From positions 1-30,697 of IMG/VR virus record IMGVR_UViG_3300032462_001224: a DNA stretch of 30,697 nt; one strand, given 5' to 3'. The notes beneath the pieces were generated by a model that worked only from the letters and a program-made list of their open reading frames with translations, did no database searches and was not told the origin of the DNA. Position numbers and translations under genes: made by a program. Source of the stretch: a virus. This document shows, in pieces, positions 17,501 through 26,008 of this stretch. Position 1 is the stretch's first letter. The number at the start of each line of letters is the position of its first letter.

Positions 17501-20500
17501 AAATTGTGCTTGATAAATTGGCGTGTTGTCTGCTGTTTGATTAACAGTATCCCATGTGGATGTAGTTACAATTTGCTGCACTTGATTGAATATGTTGCTT
17601 TCAATTTCAACAATGTCGCCGACTGTCAATACAACAGCACTGGTCAATACAACATCGCTGCCAACTATGTTGAATCCACCGTTGATGTATTGTGCAGCAT
17701 TGGTCAAGAACACATTGTTGATCAATACGCTAACAGGCGCTGCAGACCCTGACGGCAATGCAAAAGTTGTTGTGCCAGTTTCGTTTATACCAATTTGGTA
17801 TCTCAACACACTACGATCGTAAACATATGTGCTGCCTGACTCCAACGTGCTAACAATGGTTGTTGGAGCACCAATTACAACTTGACGTCCGTCGGTTGAA
17901 GCAGCAACACTATAACCAAAGTTGGCGCTGCCTGCTGGACCAGCAATTTTGTCAATGTATCTGAAATATGTTTTGGCTAATGCATTGATTATAGCACCAG
18001 CAGCTGGATTGGATCCAGCTTCAAATGTAACTGTTGTTCCGGTAAATGTATAATCAATGTACGGACGCTGTACCAAGCCGTTGACTATCAATGTAAACGA
18101 GTTGGTGGTGGTTGCAGTATACAAATACTCTGCTAAATCAAAGTTACTTGTATTGTCAACGCCAGACCCAGCAGTAGTAAATGTAACAATGCCGCCAACG
18201 GTCACAGTTGATACTGTGACAACCAAATCATTTGCGGGTGATGTTCCACCACCAATGCTGGCAGCATTGATTGTAACAGTGTCGCCTATGGAATAATCCA
18301 AGCCAGGTGCAGTCAACTGCACAGCATATGTTCCGCGAGTACGGTCAACTGTGAATTTTGCTTGTGAACCTGCCCCAGATGTGGAATCTTGCGTTACGCT
18401 GTAATAAACTTGATGATCAAGCTGAGTGGCTTCGCGACGTGCAATTACAATTGTTAATCTAGATTCCGGAGCAGTAGTAAACAATACTGCATTTGCACTT
18501 AATGTATAATCAACACCTTCTATTTGTGCAGTATTGTTAACAACAACTACCATTTGACCTGGTTGTGTGTAATCAACAATAATATTGTCTGAAAATGCAT
18601 ATTGCTGAGTTGTGCCATCTGATGTGTATGTAACTGACTGCGGTGCTGAGTCAGCACGCCCGTATGCATAAACTGCATTTTCGGCAGGTGCTCCAACATA
18701 AACAATACGTTCGTCTTTGCTTATTGCAACTGATGTGCCAAAACTTCCTGCACTAGCAGCATAGTCCGGTGCAACCAACAATTGAGGCTGTGTAAACGCG
18801 CCCGAAGCAGACCGGTTGATAATTGATGCATACCCAACACCGCCGAAGCTGAGACTTGCTCCTGCCACTGCCCAAGTTTTATTACCAAAATCAATATTGT
18901 TTCCGTAACCCAACGTTCCGGGTGCAGTTAAGAACAACAAACTATCTTCAACGTATTCCCCAGCAGTGCCGCGCTGGTAAGGATATACTGCACCTGTTGC
19001 TGTGCTGGTCGAGTCATTGTAATAAGCAGGTGCGCCTACTAGTGCAGCAAGATTGTCATATGTTTGTGCAACACTTGTACCGTAACCAGTATTTTCTACA
19101 GGCAGATTCTGTGTTAAAGAATAGTTGTCAGCAAAGACATCTTGTTTCTCTAACACTTCCCATAACCCAGTGCCGTTGTTGTCAACCCAGGCCAGTGCGC
19201 CAGGCATCATGTCATCAGCGTATGATAATGAAGCAATGTCACTTGCTTGCGACACACGCATTGTGTCAAGATAAAACGCTAACCCAGACCCGGTTGCAGT
19301 GGTTTGATTGGTGTTGGGGAATGAATACGCTACTGTCAATGTAGTCGGTGTTGGTGTTGTTAGCACACGGAATACTCCGTTGACTGACTCGTTGAAGAAA
19401 CGCACAATCAACAAATTGCCGCGCGTTAAATTGTGTATTGCTGAGAATGCAAATAAACTTGTTCCGTCTAGATTATCACTGACACGAGTAATTTTTCCAG
19501 GTGTTTGTGTTGCACGGTATACATTCCAGTCAACACTATTTGTTTTGGCTACCCAAATGCGTGTTCCTGCGCCAATGTTGTTGAGCTCTGCTGCAATAGA
19601 ACTTGGATCGTCTAATGAAAATACTGTGATATCAACATCATCAATGTTTACATAACCTGCACTGGGCAAAGCTGTGTCCGTGATAGTAGATGTTGTTGTG
19701 GGAAGAACATTGGTTGATGTTAATTTGTAGCTTTGGTTCCATACATCATTCAAGTATACAGTTTGATTTGCTACACTTGTTTCACCAACATCAACAACTT
19801 GAATTGTTGATGGATCACTTTGTAACAACGCTTCGTTCAGTTGCAATTCAAAATAGCTACGGTTTGCATTGGCTCCGTATGTGCCACGGCGGATAGCCCA
19901 GTTTTCGTAGATCTGATAATCAGCAACTTCCTTGCCAAGGTTTGCACCTGTGAATATTTCAGCAGCAAGCGTTGTGCCTTTGGTGCCAATGAATTGTTGA
20001 TATAGATTAACTTGGCTTGTGTCGTCAAGATTCAACGCAACCATATAGTCCCGTGGCTGGAATCCAATCAATCCAAAACTTAATAAATCAGTATCACGCT
20101 CTAAGTTGGTTGTTTGTGTATTGTAACTATTGGCCAGTTGGTCTGCTTTGTTGGCAATGTTGGGCAATAGGCCTTTTTGTATTTTTGTGTAATCGCTCTT
20201 GACCCAGTCAGAGTAAACAAATTCTCTCTTTGGTTGCACAATTGTCTGTGCTGACCAGTAATTGTTTTTAAAGTTTACAATTTCGCCTTTGGCGTACTTG
20301 CGATTTGATACCCAGTTTTGAACATTGTCCTGATTAAGAATAAAGCCCTGGGCATTCAATGTTCCTTCCCACTCAGTGGTGGTCATTGCCACCACATTGA
20401 TACGATTTTGTCTCGCAGCAGTTGTTGGGTTATAAATTAAATCGTTAAAGATACTGACATTGTCAAGAATTACAAGATTTTCATAACTTGTGTAACGCAA

Positions 20501-23500
20501 GTTGGCATACGCAATTGCTTGGCCATTGGTGCTGGTAACACTAAATCTATTTTCTAAACGTTCAATAGTTAAATTTCTAGCATCAAACGGCAAGCGGTTT
20601 TGATCCAACATTATATTTTCAATGTTTTGCATCATGACATTGTCAATTACTGCACCTGGTTTTTCAGCAATCAATTGATTTGCTGCAGGGTTTAAATTGA
20701 TTAAACTATTAAGTCCCCATCCTTGGTTGGCCCAGTATAAAAATTCTCTTGCCATTTGTTGCCAGTCGAGCGGATATCCATTTTCTCTGTCTTCGCCGAA
20801 AATCAATCCTTGAGTGGTCAAGTATTGCCCGTAACTTAACAAAAAGTCAACCAATGACGATTGATTTGTGAATACAAATCCGTACGGCACTTGCACAACA
20901 TCTGTTGAGTACTGTTTTGGTACACGAACCACACTGCCACCTGCTGAAACTGTTTGCAATTGACCATTGGCACGGCTGGCCAATATATTAAAATATGCGT
21001 CAGTGGTGCTGTATCCAAGCACAGCATATCCGTTTTCAACTGCTTGCACAATAACAGCGCTGTACGCAATTGAACTAAACGGCACGTTCTTGTACAACAT
21101 CAAGTTGTAACTTTCGTCTGGCAATAACAAACTAGAATTTTGACTGTCAGGGCTAGAACGCTCGGTATATACTTTGAGATATTGCTTGTCTGTAAAACTG
21201 GCTGTTCTCCAGCATAGGCGCACATCAAGACTTGCCAACGCATCTTCTAACGCGTCAGTTGAATTGATACCCAACTGTTGATTGTAATCAACTATCCAGT
21301 TGATATAACTTGCTTTGCTAACAGGAGTCACTGTCCCATTGGTCGAAACATTGCCGCCATAAACTTGAACACCATTGGCATCCAATCTATAACGTCCGTT
21401 GTATAGATATTGGCCAAGGTCGGTGTCGTATTTGTAAAGGTCGCGGTCAGCAAACAAGCTGAAGAATTCTGCAGGACGTGTCAGTGCCAATAACCGCATA
21501 ACTGCAAATGGATAGCTACTGCTTGTCCACCATGCAGCTTCAGCGGGGCCGCCATCGCCTACTATCCAGCTCTTACGGAAAGCATTGGGATTGTATGATC
21601 CAACTACGCTTTGCAGTGGTGACAGCAATGCACCTTCAGAGCCAGAAGGAATAAAATATGTTGACAAGTTTGGACGCTTGTATTTTTCAATCACATAAGG
21701 TGCCAGTGGGTCAGCCACATACCCAGCTTGAATGTCATCCCACAATATCAAGTTATCACTTGTGTAAGGAACAGGGCCATACCGGTTGGCCCACCATGTA
21801 GGCTGTTGACTGAACCCAAGCATTTCCCACGGTGTAGTAGATGGACTCAATGTATCATAAAAGTCTCTGTAAATTCCTCGCCATGCTCCGAGCAATGGCT
21901 CATTTTTTTGTTTGTCGCCTGCTTGGTCGTAGTTGTATGTGAACTCGTTACTACTGATATATTGTTGAGTTTTAAAGTCAATCTTGTTTTGGCCAATCCA
22001 GGTTAAGAAACTTTCACTGAGTATATTTGTAATTTCAGCAGCAGTGTAATCTGTTGTTCTGAAGTATCCGGGTATTACATTATCTGCAACAAGTGGCACT
22101 GGATTGTTTTGAGTTTTTAAGTTGTTAAACACTCTACGTTCAAATTCCAACAACACATCGTCGCGCAGGTCACCAAATGCAGCAGTGATACTGCCGTCGT
22201 GTCCACGAATTACGTTTGTAGGATTAACATAGTTTGTATCCAAAAACATTTCAGGCTTGTAAGCTCCGTACAATCCCAGCTTGGTAGGTGTATTGGGAAC
22301 AAAACTTCCGGTGGTGGTGGTGTACTCGCGAATTGTAACTATGTCTCCAACCGCTAGTGTTGCAGAAACATTGATACGTGGTCCATCTGTGGCCACTGTG
22401 TAATTGTAGTTTAATGTCAGCAAGTTACCATTTAGATAAACCAACACACCTAAAAAGTTAGCAGATGTAAACGTATATGTTTGAACAGTATCAAACACAC
22501 CTGTGGTGATTGGAGTAACAGTGTGATTTACTTCTGTATAAACACTTCCGCTTGGAATCATGTCGCTGTAGAAGAAACTGTTTACAGTTGATTTGCCCAG
22601 ACTCATATCTGTAATAATAGAATCAAGAATCTGGCTTGTTGTGTATGTGCCCCATTCACTTAGAATAGAATTTTCTAACATTCTATTTTTAAATTTATTA
22701 TATTCTCTATCGTTAAACTCTAATGATTTAAATATATTATACTCAGGTTCTCTCATAAAAAAGCCAGCCAGCGTTGCTGGAGAACTTTGTTGTAATATTG
22801 TTGTGCCATATTGGCTGATATTACCCAAGTCACGAGTATTGTTGGAACCGTTTATTTTACCTGAAAAATCTATTAGATTTTCTGCAATACTTTCGTAATG
22901 TGTTCGTACTGTGCCAAGTGTAAACGAACTACTATTTGCGTTGAACGGATTATTTTCTAAGTTAACAGGAACTTTGTAGAATCCTGTTTTGCTGACTTGA
23001 TTGCTCAGTGCTTGCACTTCAATTACTGAGCCGGGAAGATAAATTTTATCAAGCGTAATTACAGTTGTGGCAGCATTTCTTGTAACTGTGTAATCGCCTG
23101 GCAATACAAATTCATTTGCCACATACAATAAAATTGGAGGAACTACTGTGTTTTCAGAAACAACAATGTCCAATTGTAAAGACCGGCCGTCATATGTGAA
23201 TTGGAACTGCTGACGAATTTGACTTGGTGCAACTGCAACTTCCCAACCAATGTTGCGCGAATACAAAACACGGTCTGCATACTGGTATACAAAACCAGCA
23301 CTGACATTGCCAACAACACCAGATGTACCAGTTACATAGTTAAATGTATCAACGTATAAGTTGTTATCAAACACAATATCGCCAATGTTGGCAAGACTCA
23401 AATAACGAATCGGAAATGCCAACACAGGGTCTGCTGTTCCTGTGCCTGTTGCATAGCTGAATAGTTTACTGCCAACAAAAGTAGAACTAGGGTATGTTGT

Positions 23501-26008
23501 TTGGTTGCTAAAACTTACACCAGCAGAATCAAACACATCGAACAAAGGTGCTTGGTTGGCAGAAGTTTTTTCTTGTGCCAATATCCAATCAACACCATCA
23601 AAGTAATAACTTAGGCCTTGTTGTTTTAGCCCATTTAATGCAACTACAGTTTGATCAATTAGCACTGCAGAATCAAATGCCGGCGTTAAATTTATAATAG
23701 GCTGGTTAATCAATGGATTAACTGTGTCAGGTTCAATGAATTCTACATTGTATATTTTATTACGAACTTGTAAATCCAAGTCATTGGCAAAAATAATGCG
23801 GCTACCAGTGATAAGTGTATAACCGTCGGTGCTATAACCGATTGAGCCGTTGATATCACTGAATGCATCGGTTGAATTAAAATCAACAATGTTAACTGGT
23901 TGTTTACCTTGTGTTCCAAATCCAAATAATTTTGTTCCGGTGTTGAACTCTAAAATCGGACGCTTGCCTCTAAATTCATTGTTCAATACTGCTACAGTAT
24001 TGTTGTACGCAGCACTGGCATTGATAACTTCAATATGGAACCAACGGTTAGACCGTGTCCATGCATTTAAATCAGCACTGGCACGATTGATTGTTATGTA
24101 GTCCGGAATTTCCGGAGCATTGTCTGTGGCATCAAAATTGCCAATGTCGTAGCCAGTACTATCGTAAGGAACACTGGCACTTTGTGTATATGTTTCGGGA
24201 GTGATGAAATCAGCAACTGGCAATAATTTAATTGCAGTTCCTACACCGTCAACGTAGTATTGCTGATTTTCGTAACTGGCAGGAAATGTTGTGCCACGGA
24301 ATTGTATTTTCAACCCGTTAGTAAAAATTACCCCCGTTGGACTGGTATATGTTGGTTGCCCAATAACATCGTCAATAAAGATTGTGTCAGCTTGGTCTTG
24401 GTCAATAATACGTAACTGTCCAAAAATCTCTGGGTCAGTTCCGTCTTGGTAATACAACACATCTTTGATTGCTGTCAACAAAGGAATCTGTTCAAACACA
24501 CCATTGGCATTTTTATACCAATCAGTGTTTGAATACTCAGTTCCAAATGCTATGTTAAATTTGTCCAAATTATCAACAAGTAATACATTGTTCAATTTGA
24601 TGTATTGCTGGCCACCTGTGGTAGTAACATATTCAATTTTCCATACACTATAACGTTGTGATTGAGTTAACGGTGTTGCTTGTGCGAACGGAATACTGTC
24701 AAAAGATCCAACACCACCTGCGCCGCCGGTGTTGATTAACGGATCAAATTGTGTGGCCAGATCCCATCCGCCTTGGTCAGCACTAGCATTGCTAACAAAT
24801 GCAACAGTTCGGCCATCTAAGTTAGTTATACCATCAATACCACTTGGATTTTGTGTAAAGAATTCTGTCAAGAATTGATTGTTTATTTGTTCAAATTTTA
24901 AATTAGTTATTAAATCAACTGAGCCAATGCTGGGCAGCGAATAATAAAAACTTTGTGCAGTTGATTGCGGAACATTAAATGTGACTGATCCAAGATCTTC
25001 GCCGTTGTTGGTTACCCCCAGTACATCTCTGCTGCTGATGTTTGGCGACCACGGTAATGTTCCGGCGGTGCCTGGCTCTGCTTGAATCCAGAAACCAGGG
25101 CCATTGCCAGGCGTTCCGTCTACAATTGCAAATGTTCCTTGCATATTGAATTGTGATTCGCTGGCGTAGTATAAATTATCTGGTGCATCCTGCGGCACAG
25201 TAAATGTAATATTTCCAGTTTGTGAACCATTGCGAGTTACGCCTGTGTTGTATTGATTACCTGTGCCTTGACTTGGCGCTGTCTTGATCCAAAAAGGTGA
25301 TGCTACATCAAGATTTAAATTAAAAATATAAGTGTTGCCGCGTACTAATGTTAGTGCTGGGTTTGGTGCATAATCAATTACATATGCAGATATGCCAGTT
25401 GATGTGACACGGAAATTTACTGATTCTTTTTTATTCTGTGCTACATTAAATGTATAATTGCCGCCACGAACAAGAGTGATTGCAGGATTGTTCGTGGTAT
25501 AATTAGAGAAAGTATATACGCCATTTTCTCTTGTGACGGTATAATTGGCGGTTAGCGGAACAGCAGTGGCGCCAACATTGACAGACAACGGGCCTGCAGG
25601 TAACCAATAATATTGACTAAAGTTTACAAACTTGTCAAAGTTGACTTGTGGATTCCATGTATAGTATTCACTGGTGTAAAGGCGACTGCTGTTGTTGGTG
25701 AACGCACCTTGAGTTGCCAGCGCATCATTGATGCCAGGATATGTAATGGCATCTTCAACAGTGTCACTATCGGTCTTTAACATAACAACACCGGGTTCTA
25801 ACTGATAGTTGGTACGAGCAGTTGTGGGTTCCACTACATATCGACTGTCGGCATTGACTCCTGGTCCAACGCGGCGGCCAACAAACCCTTGTGTCTTTTT
25901 AAACTGGGGTTCCTGAACCAGTTGATCTAAGGTAGCAGCTAAAAACTGTTTGTTTGTAGATGTTTGAAATATTTCAGGTAAGAAATCTACCGTTCTCACT
26001 TTTGCCAT
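11579..26008 (-). CDS. Giant baseplate/tail structural protein (4809 aa)
   Basis: One uninterrupted frame of 4809 codons. ATG at 26008 overlaps the gp6 stop by one base (TAATG). Residues 1-140 (KVRTVDFLPEIFQTSTNKQF, GFVGRRVGPGVNADSRYVVE, FVNFSQYYWLPAGP) match the conserved head of the giant structural protein that follows gp6 in marine T4-like phages. By position it takes the place of the T4 gp7/gp8/gp10 region, but homology to those cannot be claimed. Domains in order: cupredoxin-like segments (about 165-360); a long region with WWANRYGP and AAWWTSSSYPFAVM patches; a seven-blade FG-GAP-type propeller (about 2308-3180); GGTGYTVAPTITVTG-type repeats (about 3865-3925); and VNG...DYT beta modules, densest toward the C-terminus. 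A late block reads TIDGERIMYRTRD and GLRRGTAGTGAASHA. No signal peptide, transmembrane run or catalytic motif was seen. Probably a baseplate or fibre-network component. Confidence 0.82.
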   Translation of the reverse strand: MAKVRTVDFLPEIFQTSTNKQFLAATLDQLVQEPQFKKTQGFVGRRVGPGVNADSRYVVEPTTARTNYQLEPGVVMLKTDSDTVEDAITYPGINDALATQGAFTNNSSRLYTSEYYTWNPQVNFDKFVNFSQYYWLPAGPLSVNVGATAVPLTANYTVTRENGVYTFSNYTTNNPAITLVRGGNYTFNVAQNKKESVNFRVTSTGISAYVIDYAPNPALTLVRGNTYIFNLNLDVASPFWIKTAPSQGTGNQYNTGVTRNGSQTGNITFTVPQDAPDNLYYASESQFNMQGTFAIVDGTPGNGPGFWIQAEPGTAGTLPWSPNISSRDVLGVTNNGEDLGSVTFNVPQSTAQSFYYSLPSIGSVDLITNLKFEQINNQFLTEFFTQNPSGIDGITNLDGRTVAFVSNASADQGGWDLATQFDPLINTGGAGGVGSFDSIPFAQATPLTQSQRYSVWKIEYVTTTGGQQYIKLNNVLLVDNLDKFNIAFGTEYSNTDWYKNANGVFEQIPLLTAIKDVLYYQDGTDPEIFGQLRIIDQDQADTIFIDDVIGQPTYTSPTGVIFTNGLKIQFRGTTFPASYENQQYYVDGVGTAIKLLPVADFITPETYTQSASVPYDSTGYDIGNFDATDNAPEIPDYITINRASADLNAWTRSNRWFHIEVINASAAYNNTVAVLNNEFRGKRPILEFNTGTKLFGFGTQGKQPVNIVDFNSTDAFSDINGSIGYSTDGYTLITGSRIIFANDLDLQVRNKIYNVEFIEPDTVNPLINQPIINLTPAFDSAVLIDQTVVALNGLKQQGLSYYFDGVDWILAQEKTSANQAPLFDVFDSAGVSFSNQTTYPSSTFVGSKLFSYATGTGTADPVLAFPIRYLSLANIGDIVFDNNLYVDTFNYVTGTSGVVGNVSAGFVYQYADRVLYSRNIGWEVAVAPSQIRQQFQFTYDGRSLQLDIVVSENTVVPPILLYVANEFVLPGDYTVTRNAATTVITLDKIYLPGSVIEVQALSNQVSKTGFYKVPVNLENNPFNANSSSFTLGTVRTHYESIAENLIDFSGKINGSNNTRDLGNISQYGTTILQQSSPATLAGFFMREPEYNIFKSLEFNDREYNKFKNRMLENSILSEWGTYTTSQILDSIITDMSLGKSTVNSFFYSDMIPSGSVYTEVNHTVTPITTGVFDTVQTYTFTSANFLGVLVYLNGNLLTLNYNYTVATDGPRINVSATLAVGDIVTIREYTTTTGSFVPNTPTKLGLYGAYKPEMFLDTNYVNPTNVIRGHDGSITAAFGDLRDDVLLEFERRVFNNLKTQNNPVPLVADNVIPGYFRTTDYTAAEITNILSESFLTWIGQNKIDFKTQQYISSNEFTYNYDQAGDKQKNEPLLGAWRGIYRDFYDTLSPSTTPWEMLGFSQQPTWWANRYGPVPYTSDNLILWDDIQAGYVADPLAPYVIEKYKRPNLSTYFIPSGSEGALLSPLQSVVGSYNPNAFRKSWIVGDGGPAEAAWWTSSSYPFAVMRLLALTRPAEFFSLFADRDLYKYDTDLGQYLYNGRYRLDANGVQVYGGNVSTNGTVTPVSKASYINWIVDYNQQLGINSTDALEDALASLDVRLCWRTASFTDKQYLKVYTERSSPDSQNSSLLLPDESYNLMLYKNVPFSSIAYSAVIVQAVENGYAVLGYSTTDAYFNILASRANGQLQTVSAGGSVVRVPKQYSTDVVQVPYGFVFTNQSSLVDFLLSYGQYLTTQGLIFGEDRENGYPLDWQQMAREFLYWANQGWGLNSLINLNPAANQLIAEKPGAVIDNVMMQNIENIMLDQNRLPFDARNLTIERLENRFSVTSTNGQAIAYANLRYTSYENLVILDNVSIFNDLIYNPTTAARQNRINVVAMTTTEWEGTLNAQGFILNQDNVQNWVSNRKYAKGEIVNFKNNYWSAQTIVQPKREFVYSDWVKSDYTKIQKGLLPNIANKADQLANSYNTQTTNLERDTDLLSFGLIGFQPRDYMVALNLDDTSQVNLYQQFIGTKGTTLAAEIFTGANLGKEVADYQIYENWAIRRGTYGANANRSYFELQLNEALLQSDPSTIQVVDVGETSVANQTVYLNDVWNQSYKLTSTNVLPTTTSTITDTALPSAGYVNIDDVDITVFSLDDPSSIAAELNNIGAGTRIWVAKTNSVDWNVYRATQTPGKITRVSDNLDGTSLFAFSAIHNLTRGNLLIVRFFNESVNGVFRVLTTPTPTTLTVAYSFPNTNQTTATGSGLAFYLDTMRVSQASDIASLSYADDMMPGALAWVDNNGTGLWEVLEKQDVFADNYSLTQNLPVENTGYGTSVAQTYDNLAALVGAPAYYNDSTSTATGAVYPYQRGTAGEYVEDSLLFLTAPGTLGYGNNIDFGNKTWAVAGASLSFGGVGYASIINRSASGAFTQPQLLVAPDYAASAGSFGTSVAISKDERIVYVGAPAENAVYAYGRADSAPQSVTYTSDGTTQQYAFSDNIIVDYTQPGQMVVVVNNTAQIEGVDYTLSANAVLFTTAPESRLTIVIARREATQLDHQVYYSVTQDSTSGAGSQAKFTVDRTRGTYAVQLTAPGLDYSIGDTVTINAASIGGGTSPANDLVVTVSTVTVGGIVTFTTAGSGVDNTSNFDLAEYLYTATTTNSFTLIVNGLVQRPYIDYTFTGTTVTFEAGSNPAAGAIINALAKTYFRYIDKIAGPAGSANFGYSVAASTDGRQVVIGAPTTIVSTLESGSTYVYDRSVLRYQIGINETGTTTFALPSGSAAPVSVLINNVFLTNAAQYINGGFNIVGSDVVLTSAVVLTVGDIVEIESNIFNQVQQIVTTSTWDTVNQTADNTPIYQAQFGWDVDLCSTNCSIYSGAPQNANDDTGAVQRNVNQARVYGIISSPVANPSLTAGDTIRVNNYQVAVPAIPNNNVAGLVTAIAALNDGIGIPNVTAAVSDDVYFTANGLVKTFDIGVTYSKYNSYTLVVYADTVLQTINVNYTYNNTTGIVTFGSTPASGTIIRVVSGILTISVINSAAALPGTKLNVLPGLTGTAFVNIGFVNYSYTQTITSPNPSQFARFGASLTVDSTASTLVVGAPNGNMYQPVTFDANATYFDDRSTIFSTTIVQSGVAYTFDYLPSATDTVTDPGKFVFGQQLYNNKTNELDNYGTGLSYVTSKLLVGAPGNDLEDSQFANFGQVVIFDNPERKQAWAVKHQQTPVVDVALLNSVYMYDKLESQVTSYLDFFNPLQGKILGVARENIDYIGAVDPANYSNGPIHNVGNPWSALRVGQIWWDTNSVRFIDPNQDDIVYASRRWGQTFPGSRIDVYQWIESDVTPSNYTGPGTPLSFLSFTTRAELNSENIFATRYYFWVRNISTVNTAAGKKLSTTAIANYIEYPRASGIAYLAPLDASTVAIYNVLDLVSAQDTILHIEYDRLVNDDNVHQEYELIAAGRSNSFLSDSLYLKLQDSFSGINLLGANVPDAELSPAMRYGVEFRPRQSMFVDRFLALENYLGRANTVVAQYPVSETKNFTILNSREPEPSASSGAWNKRIANLDELSYQNLSIVPYGYKYLVVSDSTNSGFWTIYDVVAGSLFGSRKLTLIRVQNYDTRRYWSYIDWYLIGYNKNLNPVATVSNYAGLSALTLNTAPVGASVKVTNALGTGKFEIYQRTDLGWDRVGLEDGTIEFSKSLWNYAAGNFGFDVEVFDAQYFDQEPVIETRKIIQAINEQLFVDELLIERNRALTLVFEYIMSEFAAPEWLIKTSLIDVDHKIRNLLPYQFYNQDNQDFVLNYIQEVKPYHTQIREFNLSYNGNDAFPGSVTDFDIPSYWDSTLTVPEFISPVLLPYTQSTAVSNTNFNADTLSNSTVWAQTPWDEWYANHTLSIQSVVITSGGTGYTVAPTITVTGNSVEQAEMTAIINGAGQVTGVTIDNYGSSYTTTATITFTGGNGTGAAAAVTMGNELVRQVTTRIKYDRYEYSSDIVEWQADANYDNGTQVRYLNRVWQADADDSPGIQSSTFDPDQWTIVSPALLSGVDRTMGFYTPTVNEPGLSLPLLIDGVEYPGVQMFGVGYDQYPGFDLAPFDTTPFDNLTYGPEGKPTYDQTILDAIYESPYNDPYLGTLATSINADGGEYIDTYSSYAPEELVPGSEFDTLDMRVYTTPGADWARDGHGFRIELQKYKVTTLQETFSFAGLETTPATMFVVNQTTGLVLYRNVDYTANWANQTITITSNDVNVGQVISLSLYEIGGGNQLLKRSFNGDEVGNLLVVPVQFSLIEEFVIFVNGSLTINYTYASNGTTSTLLTFGETYTAADYLMIGAIGLTTVDNATVDYSWALPVTQNITGVTNQYSYTVNYNMEYTNPDNVYVSVGGRRVRTAAGAQYLADGTSEYLLPQRLGFSQALIADNEVRVYMNDVPLILNIDYLVEPYDTETPRSVIFATTPSDGEKILICVTTNAQAVINGDQLLFNQYGGLVPVTGEIISVISWNDTRQQDLLTQVYVGPVGGTQTLTEPFDSLNFDVGIVINEAGTFDYSATQAVSLNNLFLDHTNTDPDRLFVTLNGRLIFNNVDYTIVNNEIVLAGGYTLSATDTVMITEFTLSIAPAAMAFRIFQDMRKVQATYRITSATTTYLTQALSATDDTIHVYNAAALNQPNLTSNIWGLLTIDGERIMYRTRDTNANTVSGLRRGTAGTGAASHAINTDVYNISRGNLLESQYQNYIVSTVPYPLVSGINLGNGVTTSFVASLIDVSGADSTVDIEAIEVYVGGTLQTAGYTVTNENPVTVLFDTAPADGAEITILVQRGVTWYAPGAGTPSNGVALQDTDTDAARFLRGE
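16465..19087 (-). other. Seven-blade FG-GAP-type beta-propeller region within the giant protein
   Basis: Seven segments follow the FG-GAP_2 pattern (F/Y-G-x-S..., then V-x-G-A-x, then an aromatic Y-x-Y/F strand). The first Gly of each is at residues 2308, 2367, 2424, 2698, 2837, 3057 and 3145. Examples are FGTSVAISKDERIVYVGAP and FGYSVAASTDGRQVVIGAP; blade 2 has VAGAS. Gaps of about 270, 140, 220 and 90 residues after blades 3, 4, 5 and 6 hold extra beta modules. The DxDxDG calcium loop of integrin-type FG-GAP repeats is not seen. In other proteins such propellers bind partners or glycans. Confidence 0.68.
24935..25510 (-). other. Degenerate cupredoxin-like segments near the N-terminus of the giant protein
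   Basis: Residues about 165-360 carry repeats of NPALTLVRGNTYIFNL (about 215), SPFWIKTAP, GTGNQYNTGVTRNG, GNITFTVPQDAP and a final YY...MQGTF. A second copy starts at GFWIQAEPG (about 303) and a partial first one at NPAITLVRGGNYTFNV. The order resembles cupredoxin-like domains, but the expected His and Cys/His copper ligands are replaced by Ser, Ala or Gln, leaving only Met. They are probably structural only. Confidence 0.5.

Noticed and set aside
18856-19344. 162-aa plus-strand frame
   Set aside because: It is antisense to the giant gene, rich in His, Gln, Leu and Cys as expected of a shadow frame, and has no gene-like context.
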